From: an uncultured Eubacteriales bacterium
GTDB lineage: Bacteria > Bacillota > Clostridia > Oscillospirales > Oscillospiraceae
DNA: 13,285 nucleotides
Reading direction: 5' to 3'
Assembly (NCBI GenBank): GCA_902475455.1
Contig: CABRZO010000051.1
Location: 1-13,285, forward strand
Both the position numbers and the translations under genes were made by a program. Positions 1-6,400 of this stretch are shown piece by piece. The notes below the pieces were generated by a model that did not search any database, was not told the origin of the DNA, and was given only the letters and a program-made list of their open reading frames with translations. Each line of letters starts with the position of its first letter. The first letter of the stretch is position 1.

Positions 1-355
1 AGTCCTCGTAGAGAGGGACGTGGGTGTGGCCGCAGAGCAGCACGTCCGCCCCCTCCCGCTCCGCCCGGCGCACAGCGGTGGAATAGCCGCTCTTCACGCC
101 GAAGGTGTGGCCATGACAGATCATGAATTTCACCCCGTCCAGGCTCACCAGCTTCACGTCGGGAAAATCCGACATACCCCAGTCACAATTGCCAGGTACC
201 TGATAAAGCGTGACGTCGGGGAAGGCACAGGCCACATCCTCCGCGTCCCGCCAGCAGTCCCCCAAATGGAAGATGGCGTCGGGCCGGTGTTCTTCCGCCG
301 CCAACACCATGGACTGCCGATCTCCGTGGGAATCGGAAAAGACCAGTATTTTCAT
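1..355 (-). CDS. YfcE/MJ0936-type metallophosphoesterase, 3' end cut by window edge
   Basis: The N-terminal 118 residues of a calcineurin-like phosphoesterase are visible; the rest runs past base 1. Members of the YfcE/MJ0936 family hydrolyse phosphodiesters with a two-metal centre and are usually about 155-180 residues long, so roughly a quarter to a third is missing. All five metal-binding blocks can be read: DSH (D8, H10), LGD (D33), GNCD (N56), CHGH (H81) and GHTH (H110, H112), with the spacing expected for the family. The ATG at 355-353 is preceded by AGGAGG (366-361) with 5 nt spacing, which fixes the start. The gene is divergent from the small-gene cluster beginning at 449. The physiological substrate cannot be told from the sequence. 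I saw no convincing SigA promoter with a usable leader in the 93-nt divergent gap. Confidence 0.9.
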   Translation of the reverse strand, partial: MKILVFSDSHGDRQSMVLAAEEHRPDAIFHLGDCWRDAEDVACAFPDVTLYQVPGNCDWGMSDFPDVKLVSLDGVKFMICHGHTFGVKSGYSTAVRRAEREGADVLLCGHTHVPLYED

Positions 356-410
356 AGGTACCTCCTATATAAATGTCTGATTTCTGACCGTCACATCCCC
401 ACCGCCGGCG

Positions 411-418
411 CATATACT
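411..418 (+). promoter_or_regulatory. Possible sporulation-type (SigE/SigK) -10 element upstream of the small-gene cluster
   Basis: CATATACT at 411-418 matches 7 of 8 positions of the Bacillus SigE -10 consensus CATACAMT and resembles the SigK -10 CATANNNTA except for its last base. An AC dinucleotide at 393-394 lies 16 nt upstream, as SigK promoters prefer; the SigE -35 region matches poorly. The predicted transcript start near 425 leaves a short leader before the ribosome site (431-438) and the ATG at 449. A single -10 match is weak evidence, so this is tentative. Confidence 0.3.
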
Positions 419-448
419 GGGAGTGATACCAGGAAAGGCGGTGATGAT

Positions 449-715
449 ATGGCAGGGACCAAAGAACCCATGCATACCCCGGAGGCCCGGGAGTTGCTGA
501 AGGACTCGGCCCGGCTGCGGCAGATGCTCTCCTCCCCGGAGGTGCGGCGGCTGGCGGAGCTTTTAAACGCCTCCAGCGGCGGCAATCTGCGCCAGGCGGC
601 CCAAAGCGCCCAGAGTGGGGACTCCAGTCAATTGGAGCAGCTGATGCGGAGTCTGTCCTCCACGGAGGAGGGAGCCCGGCTCATCGCCCAGCTCCGGGGC
701 AAGCTGGGCAAGTGA
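449..715 (+). CDS. Small hypothetical protein, first gene of a three-gene cluster
   Basis: This is an 88-residue, charged, largely helical protein of unknown function with no signal peptide or membrane segment. The frame is open much further upstream, but that part is antisense to the phosphoesterase gene. The ATG at 449 follows AGGAAAGG (431-438) and gives a compact protein. Residues 12-42 and 60-86 look like two amphipathic helices joined by a Ser/Gly/Gln-rich stretch. The motif LSSPE (27-31), followed by a helix, recurs near the N-terminus of the next gene's product. The stop at 713-715 lies 22 nt before the next start, so the genes are very probably co-transcribed. I do not recognise a named family. 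The upstream SigE/SigK-like element makes a sporulation role conceivable but unproven. Confidence 0.75.
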   Translation: MAGTKEPMHTPEARELLKDSARLRQMLSSPEVRRLAELLNASSGGNLRQAAQSAQSGDSSQLEQLMRSLSSTEEGARLIAQLRGKLGK

Positions 716-737
716 CCAGGGAGAGGAGGGGAGCGCA

Positions 738-1145
738 GTGAGTGAATTTGAAGATAAATTGAATGCCATCCTCTCCTCGCCGGAGGCCATGGAACAGATC
801 AGCGCCATCGCCAACAGCCTTGGCCAGAGCGGCGGCCAAACCTCCCAGGGGGGAGAGAAACAGCGAGCAGAGGAACAGACCCCGTCAGAGTCCACTGGCG
901 GCGCCGATCTGTCGGGATTGGGGTCGCTGCTGGGGGGCTTTGATCCGGGTATGCTGACCAAACTGCTGCCTTTGATGCAGGAATATCAGTCCGGCAACGA
1001 GGAAAAGCAGGCGCTGCTCAATGCCTTAAAACCTTTTTTGCGCCGGGAGAGCCAGGAAAAGGTGGATAAGGCCATTCGGATCACCCGGCTGTCCCGGGTG
1101 ATCCGGGCCTCCATGACGCTGTTCAAGGAGGATGGCCATGTATAA
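738..1145 (+). CDS. Hypothetical protein, second gene of the three-gene cluster
   Basis: This 135-residue protein of unknown function starts at a GTG (738) preceded by an AGGAGGGGAG ribosome site around 724-733. Residues 1-30 form a helix carrying LSSPE (12-16), as in the preceding protein. Residues 31-57 are a low-complexity Gly/Gln/Glu/Ser linker. Residues 58-82 contain LGSLLGG (61-67) and a hydrophobic helix. The basic C-terminal half (88-131) includes LLNALKPFLRRESQEKVDKA and looks helical. There is no membrane span long enough to be convincing. The gene overlaps the next start by 8 nt, which suggests translational coupling. The GSLLGG element is repeated in the third protein, so the three products may be related or work together. 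No enzymatic motif is visible. Confidence 0.8.
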   Translation: MSEFEDKLNAILSSPEAMEQISAIANSLGQSGGQTSQGGEKQRAEEQTPSESTGGADLSGLGSLLGGFDPGMLTKLLPLMQEYQSGNEEKQALLNALKPFLRRESQEKVDKAIRITRLSRVIRASMTLFKEDGHV

Positions 1146-1410
1146 CCGCTATATTCCCCGGGGGGAATTCGTCCCCGCCGGCGGAGAGGGCCGGGAAGAG
1201 CCCCGGCGGGAAAATGGGGGCCTTCTGGGCTCGCTGCTGGGGGGAAATGGCTCCGGCTTCAAGCTGGATGGCATCCTGAAAGCGCTGCACCTGGACCGGT
1301 TTGACAAGGGGGACATCCTCCTGATCCTGGTGCTGGTCTACCTCTTTTTAGAAAGCGACGACGAGGACTGGCTCATTGTGCTGGCCCTCGTCGTGCTGAT
1401 GGGATTGTGA
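1138..1410 (+). CDS. Small hypothetical protein with C-terminal hydrophobic hairpin, third gene of cluster
   Basis: This 90-residue protein has a polar, Gly/Glu/Arg-rich N-terminal half. GSLLGG lies at 31-36, and an amphipathic stretch (41-58) leads into two short hydrophobic segments (60-71 and 78-90) separated by the acidic turn ESDDED. The hydrophobic stretches are only 12-13 residues each, too short for two ordinary spans; they could form a membrane-inserted hairpin or a buried oligomerisation surface. Two in-frame ATGs exist (1132 and 1138). AAGGAGG ends at 1131, directly against the first ATG, so the second, 6 nt away, is the better start. The gene overlaps the preceding one by 8 nt and converges on trpS, 18 nt away, without an obvious terminator. 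I cannot assign a function. Confidence 0.8.
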   Translation: MYNRYIPRGEFVPAGGEGREEPRRENGGLLGSLLGGNGSGFKLDGILKALHLDRFDKGDILLILVLVYLFLESDDEDWLIVLALVVLMGL

Positions 1411-1428
1411 ACAAATTTAGCTTCGGGC

Positions 1429-2439
1429 TTACAGCTGCAGGAAGCCCACCTTTTTATAGACTTTCCGCAGGGTCTTGTTGGCCACATAGCTGGCCTTCTC
1501 GGCCCCCTGGCGGCAGAGGTCGGAGAGGTAGGCCTTGTCGGCGATGAGCCGCTGGGCCTCCTCTCGGATGGGCCGCAGAGTTTCCACCACGGCCTCGCCC
1601 ACCACGGGCTTGAAGGCGCCGTAGCCTTGGCCATCAAACTCCGCCTCGATTTCCGCCACAGTCTTGCCGGTGCAGGCGGAATAGATGTTGATGAGGTTGG
1701 ACACGCCGGGCTTGTTGGCCGGGTCAAACCGGACACAGTGTTCGGTATCGCTGTCGGTGATAGCCCGCTTGAATTTGCGCATAATATCCTCGGGCTTCTC
1801 CATCATAAAGACGCAGCCCTCGGGCATGGATTTGCTCATCTTGCTGTCCGGGGCATTGAGGCTCATGACCCGAGCGCCCTCCTTGGGAATGAAGGGCTCG
1901 GGAATCTTGAACACATCCCCATAGACGCCGTTGAAGCGCTTGGCAATGTCCCGGGTCAGCTCACAGTGCTGCTTCTGATCCTCCCCCACCGGGATGTAGT
2001 CGGGCTGATAGAGCAGAATATCCGCCGCCATCAGGGAAGGATAGGTGAACAGGCCGGCATTGATGTTGTCGGCGTGCTTGGCCGCCTTGTCCTTGAACTG
2101 GGTCATGCGGCTCAGCTCGCCGAACATGGTGTAGCAGTTCAGCACCCAGGCCAGCTGGGCGTGGGCGGGGACATGGCTCTGGACAAAGAGGGTGTTTTTC
2201 TCCGGGTCCAGGCCACAGGCGATGTAGATGGCCAGCTGCTCCAGGGTGCGGCGGCGCAGGTCCGCCGGGGTCTGGCGCACGGTGATGGTGTGCATGTCGG
2301 CCATAAAGTAATAGCAGTCAAACTGCTCCGAGCGCTCGGACCAGGTCTTGATGGCCCCCAGGTAGTTGCCCAGGTGCAGATCGCCGCTGGGCTGGATGCC
2401 GGAGAGCATGACTTTTTTCGCAGTAGTTTTTTCTTCCAT
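1429..2439 (-). CDS. trpS: Tryptophan--tRNA ligase (class I aminoacyl-tRNA synthetase)
   Basis: This cytoplasmic enzyme charges tRNA-Trp with tryptophan using ATP. The 336-residue length is normal for bacterial TrpRS. The N-terminal block GIQPSGDLHLGNYLGAI (14-30) holds the HIGH-type signature as HLGN (22-25). It is followed by MADMHTIT (46-53), YPSLMAADILLY (133-144), VGEDQKQH (151-158) and the KMSKS loop (200-204), all intact. The C-terminal helix ends VYKKVGFL, typical of the family. The ATG at 2439 has GAGG 8 nt upstream. The gene is monocistronic, with its own promoter in the gap after spoVT. I see no T-box leader: the leader is only about 60 nt and lacks the T-box consensus, so regulation by uncharged tRNA is unlikely here. 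Confidence 0.97.
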   Translation of the reverse strand: MEEKTTAKKVMLSGIQPSGDLHLGNYLGAIKTWSERSEQFDCYYFMADMHTITVRQTPADLRRRTLEQLAIYIACGLDPEKNTLFVQSHVPAHAQLAWVLNCYTMFGELSRMTQFKDKAAKHADNINAGLFTYPSLMAADILLYQPDYIPVGEDQKQHCELTRDIAKRFNGVYGDVFKIPEPFIPKEGARVMSLNAPDSKMSKSMPEGCVFMMEKPEDIMRKFKRAITDSDTEHCVRFDPANKPGVSNLINIYSACTGKTVAEIEAEFDGQGYGAFKPVVGEAVVETLRPIREEAQRLIADKAYLSDLCRQGAEKASYVANKTLRKVYKKVGFLQL

Positions 2440-2506
2440 ATGCAGTTCCTCGACCTTCTGTGACTGGGGCGAAACCGGCCCACAGGTGTGTCAATTTGTG
2501 TACTAC

Positions 2507-2535
2507 ATCATAGCACAAAGCACTTTAAAGTGCAA
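2507..2535 (-). promoter_or_regulatory. Probable SigA promoter of trpS
   Basis: On the minus strand, TTGCAC (2535-2530) and TATGAT (2512-2507) are separated by exactly 17 nt. The -10 matches 5/6 of consensus; the -35 matches only its TTG. The predicted start near 2500 gives a leader of about 60 nt. This is the best promoter between spoVT and trpS, in locally AT-rich sequence. Confidence 0.6.
2520..2533. repeat. 14-bp perfect palindrome across the trpS -35/spacer region
   Basis: GCACTTTAAAGTGC reads identically on both strands and overlaps the inner four bases of the predicted trpS -35 element and the upstream spacer. That is where a dimeric repressor would block RNA polymerase. It is too symmetric to ignore, but the binding factor, if any, is unknown. 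It might also act as a small hairpin at the end of the spoVT transcript. Confidence 0.55.
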
Positions 2536-2550
2536 TTCTTTTCCAAGCGC

Positions 2551-2590
2551 CAGCGCGGCGGCCCGGTTTTTATTCCGGGCCGCCGCGCTG
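2551..2590 (-). terminator. Strong hairpin after spoVT, lacking a U-tract
   Basis: A perfect 16-bp GC-rich stem (2551-2566 with 2575-2590) has an 8-nt loop and lies 18 nt after the spoVT stop, where a terminator belongs. Neither side carries a run of T after the stem, so it is not a canonical intrinsic terminator. It may instead stop exonucleases at the spoVT mRNA end, or terminate with help from another factor. Confidence 0.55.
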
Positions 2591-2608
2591 TAAATGGGGT
2601 TGAGCGGG

Positions 2609-3151
2609 TCAGCTCTCCATATGTCGCCCCAGGAATCCCGCGATGGTCTGAGTCAGGGTGAACTCGGTCTCGCCGGTGGGCTCCTCGCTGGGCTTTTTGC
2701 CGATGACCACGCAGCCCAGCACATCCCCCTGGGCCAGGATAGGGGCGGCCACCGACACCGACAGGGCGTCGCTGCTGGTGACGATGGGGATGGGGGCGTC
2801 CTGGGGGCGCTGCTGATAGACCCCCCGGCCCATCATCACATTTTCCAGGGCGCTGGAGATCTGTTTATCCCCGAATTCCCGCTTGGGGGCGCCGGATACC
2901 GCCAGCACCGTGTCCCGGTCGGTGACCAGGGCCGGGTGGCCGGTGGTCTTGTAAACGGTGTCACAGATCTGGGCGGCGAAATCGCTGATGCCCCCCATCA
3001 GGGAGTATTTGCGGAAAATGACCTCGCCGTCCCGGTCGGTATAGATCTCCAGAGGGTCACCCTCCCGGATGCGCATGGTGCGGCGAATCTCCTTCGGGAT
3101 GACCACTCTCCCCAGATCATCAATGCGTCGGACAATGCCAGTTGCTTTCAT
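2609..3151 (-). CDS. spoVT: Stage V sporulation protein T, AbrB-type transcription regulator
   Basis: SpoVT is a DNA-binding regulator made in the forespore under SigG. It tunes late forespore genes and affects spore maturation and germination. The 180 residues match the usual length of about 178. Residues 1-52 are the swapped-hairpin SpoVT/AbrB DNA-binding domain, starting MKATGIVRRIDDLGRVVIPK and continuing with EIRRTMRIREGDPLEIY; this is nearly invariant in the family. Residues 55-178 form the GAF-like ligand or dimerisation domain, with ALVTDRDTVLAVSG and SVSVAAPI segments. The ATG at 3151 follows AAGGA with 9 nt spacing. A SigG-like promoter lies about 110-140 nt upstream. The gene stands alone between the large glycosyltransferase gene and trpS. 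It is the strongest evidence that this organism forms endospores. Confidence 0.96.
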   Translation of the reverse strand: MKATGIVRRIDDLGRVVIPKEIRRTMRIREGDPLEIYTDRDGEVIFRKYSLMGGISDFAAQICDTVYKTTGHPALVTDRDTVLAVSGAPKREFGDKQISSALENVMMGRGVYQQRPQDAPIPIVTSSDALSVSVAAPILAQGDVLGCVVIGKKPSEEPTGETEFTLTQTIAGFLGRHMES

Positions 3152-3261
3152 GGCCTGACATCCTTTCTTTCCAATCTCTTCCCGGGGCAGCTAAAAGTCC
3201 CGGCTCCGATCAAGGGAGTATTTGCCGTGGAAATCCTGTCCTTTGACCGGGTAACAGTCAT

Positions 3262-3290
3262 TATTATCCGCTGTTCCCGTCAGCTTATGC
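3262..3290 (-). promoter_or_regulatory. SigG/SigF-like promoter of spoVT
   Basis: On the minus strand, GCATA (3290-3286) and GATAATA (3268-3262) are 17 nt apart. They fit the Bacillus forespore consensus GHATR / CATAHTA with one mismatch in the -10. B. subtilis spoVT is SigG-dependent, so the match is expected. The predicted leader is about 100 nt. A SigA reading (TTGCAT, 18 nt, GATAAT) is also possible from the same bases, so sigma specificity is not certain. The rest of the 280-nt gap between spoVT and the next gene holds only this element and the terminator at 3341-3378. Confidence 0.5.
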
Positions 3291-3340
3291 AAGAAACTGG
3301 ATGGGGCTTTTTGGGAAAAACAAAATCGGCTGAAAACAGA

Positions 3341-3378
3341 TGCGCCCTGTCTGCAACAAAGATTGCAGACAGGGCGCA
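3341..3378 (-). terminator. Intrinsic terminator of the methyltransferase-glycosyltransferase gene
   Basis: A perfect 16-bp stem (3341-3356 with 3363-3378) with a 6-nt loop lies 53 nt after the stop codon at 3432. On the minus strand it is followed by the T-rich tract TCTGTTTTC. It separates this transcript from spoVT. Confidence 0.8.
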
Positions 3379-3431
3379 AAATCAATTCGGTGTTTTCCAA
3401 AGTGGCATAGCTGCCTCCGGTGTGCAGACAC

Positions 3432-6400
3432 TCATACCCCCTGGCTGTACCGCTCAATACAATCCCGCAGGACACCCTGTTCCTGGGGATGGGCGATGAC
3501 GTAGTCCGCCATCATCAGGCCGAACAGTTGAGCCATATACTTGGGCAGCATGTCCAGAATCTCCTGCCGGATCTGCCGGTCAAAGGTAATCTGGTGGGCC
3601 AGGAAATAGCGGGACGCGGTGTGCATCAGGAAGAAGAACACATCCTCCGCCGTGCGCATGTCCACGCTGAGATCTTTCCCGTAGGCCTGGAACAGTGTCA
3701 GCACAAAGTCCTGAATGCCGTCGGTTTCCGCCGTCGTCTCCTGATCCTCCAGCAGCGCCAGCAGCTCTTCCGGGGCCAGCTTGGGCAAGTTCTCCTTGAT
3801 GGCGGAGAACCGGTCTTCACACCACTGGTAGAAGGACTGCCAGGTGTCGGTGGGGGTGCAGTCGGGAATATCCCGATAAAAGCACACCATGGCGCAGTAG
3901 GCTCCCACCGCCCGGCGGGTGAGATCCTGGGCGGTGATGGAGTCCAGAGGCAGATCCGGGAGAATGGCCTTCAGGGTTTTCCGGTCCACCAGGGCCCGCT
4001 TCATGTGGTACAGGGCGGGACGGGTGTGGGAGTGGACCACCTGCACGCTGGACACCAGGGCCAGGGTGTGGCCCGCTTTGATCAGTCGGATGCCCAGGTC
4101 CAGATCTTCCGCGTAATCCCCCCGGTATTTGAAATCCAGGAACAGTCTGCGGTTGATCAGACAGGTGACGTCGTTGAGCTGGCCGTTGTACCGGATGCTG
4201 TTGCAGTCGGGGGCGGCGGGCATCTGCATCAGCCGGTCTTGCTCCAAAATGCCCATATATTCCGAATGGGTCCAGATGGAGATGCGGCCCATCAGGTCAC
4301 AGTTGGGGCGAGGGCTTTCCCGACAGGACACCGCCACCGCGCCGCTGTGCAGAACGGGCTGCATCAGTCCGCAGATCCAAAGGGGACCCGAGGGCAGGGC
4401 ATCCTGGGTCATAAACAGCAGGTAGTCTCCGCTGGCGTGTTCCGCCCCCAGATTTCTGGCGTAGGAGTGGGAGAACTCGCTCTGGGGGATGCGAATGACC
4501 TGGGCGCCCATCTGCTCCGCCCGTTCGGCGGTGCCGTCCCGGCTTCCGGAGTCCACAATGACGATCTCCACGCTGCCGATGTTTTGCTGAGACTGGAGGC
4601 ACTCCAGCAGGGGGACCAGGCCTTCGCCGGCCTGGAAGGTGGGGATTACCACGGAGACCTTGCCTTCATAGGGCTCCAGTTCGGACTGGGGAGGCAGCAG
4701 GGCGGCCATGGTATCCGCCACCTGTTGCTCAAAGACCTCCTGGGTGAAGAAGCGCTCATAGGTCTTTCTGGCCTGCCGGCACATGGGCTCCAGATCTTCG
4801 CCCCGGTGCTGGTAAATGTACTGAATGCACTGGGCCAGCTCCTCCGGGTCATCGTTGTGATAGACCAGTCCGGAGTTCATTTTCTCCAACAGCTCGGCAG
4901 AACCGGCGTTTTCCGAGCAGATGACGGCCTTGGACATCAGCATGGCCTCCGTCACCACAATGGGCATGGGATCATCCCGGGAGGCGCAGATCAGGCAGTC
5001 AATCTGCATATACAGGGACAGCATGTCCGTCCGATTGAGCTCCTCAATATACTGGGTATTTCTGGGGAAGTCCTCACAGATTGCAAAAATATCCTCAAAG
5101 ATGGGCTTGTAGCAGGGCACACCCACAAAGACGAACAGGCATTTGCTCCGTACCTCCGGGTCCAGTTGGCGAATGGCCTGGATCAATATATCCTGACCCT
5201 TGCGCTGTTCCTGCATGCCCACAATGGCGAACACCAGCTTTCCTTCGGCGTATCTGAGCCGGAAAGAGGGTTGGGCGGGCAGCTGGTTGGCGTAGTCCGG
5301 GATGGAATACAGCAGTTGGCCCCGGGGCTGGTAGTTGGGCAGGTACTGTTTCATAACCCGTTCTGCATAGGAGCAGACGGCGCAGATGTGAATGTTGTCC
5401 TCCAGGGTGTCGGGCAGATAGTCCAGGGGAGTCTGGAGATAAGAGGCGTGGGCCTCGTGAATCCACCACAGCACCGGGGTACTGGTGCCGTTCAGGGCCA
5501 CCACCGTGGGAGCGCCCACGATGGTGCAGACTACAATGGCGTCAAAGGCTTTGGCATACTGCTTGACCAGGTCGGATTCATACAGTGCCGGATAGACCAG
5601 AATGGGGAGGCCCTCCTGCTCCAGCTGATCGCACAGACCGCCGCCAAAGGGAGAGATGAGCACCGGAAAATCCCCCTGCTTTTGAAGGGCCTTGGCAAAA
5701 TAGCCCAAGGCAATGGGTGCGCCGGTCAGGTTGAGGGTGTGGCTGACCAGCAGGATTTTTCTCTTGGAGAAAGTGTCAGAGGCCAGGAAGGTCTCAGCGT
5801 GGTACACCTGCCCCCCTGACTGCTCCACCTGGGCGGCCATGGAGGAGAGAAGGGGAGCGGATGCCGCCGGGCTCTGGCTGGGAGTGGAAGCCTTCTGCTG
5901 GGGCCGGGTGGAACTGGCGCCCTGTTCTCCGCCGGTGCGCATGTTATGGAGCAGTTTATAAGGCAGCGAACCCAAGCTGGTGCGCTTGACGCCCCCCAGC
6001 ACCGTCCGCAATGGCTTGGTGATCTTCCAGCACTGGGAGTGTACAATGCTGTTGTACTGCTGAGCCAGGATGTTGTAGTTGGCCTGCATTTCCTCCAACT
6101 GGGCCTGATGGTGGGGGTGCAGCTGGTGCTGCTCCAGGTGAGCAATTTTCTGATCCTTCCACTGGCTGTGCTCCCGGTAGACTTCGCACCGGGCACGATA
6201 TTCCTCCAGTTGATCCAGCAGGGACAGCCTCTCCTGGGCGGCCTGCTCCAGCTGCTGCCGCAGTTCGGCCTCCCGCCGCTCCAAGTCGGCCCGCTCCAGA
6301 CGGGCGGCCTCTGCTTGGGCCAGCTTTTCCAGATCCGAGAGCCCCAGGGTGTACTCCTGACCCGAGTAGACATGGAGGACAGCGGACAGCTCAAACCATC

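Noticed and set aside
366..394. GTGACG and TATATA, 17 nt apart on the minus strand, as a promoter for the phosphoesterase
   Set aside because: The -10 would end at the edge of the AGGAGG ribosome site, so the transcript would start downstream of it; that geometry cannot work for this gene.
1411..1428. AGC-TTCGG-GCT mini-hairpin between the convergent small-gene cluster and trpS
   Set aside because: Only three base pairs and no T-run; too weak to call a terminator.
2440..2506. T-box riboswitch leader for trpS
   Set aside because: The leader is about 60 nt and lacks the T-box consensus and a terminator/antiterminator pair.
3191..3475. A 94-codon minus-strand frame between the glycosyltransferase gene and spoVT
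   Set aside because: It overlaps the glycosyltransferase end, spans its terminator stem and the spoVT promoter, and has no ribosome site or family resemblance.
3420..5819. A 799-codon open frame on the plus strand opposite the large glycosyltransferase gene
   Set aside because: Its composition (Gly/Gln/His/Val-rich, no recognisable domain) is what antisense of GC-rich codon use produces, and the opposite strand encodes clear GT4 and GT2 domains.
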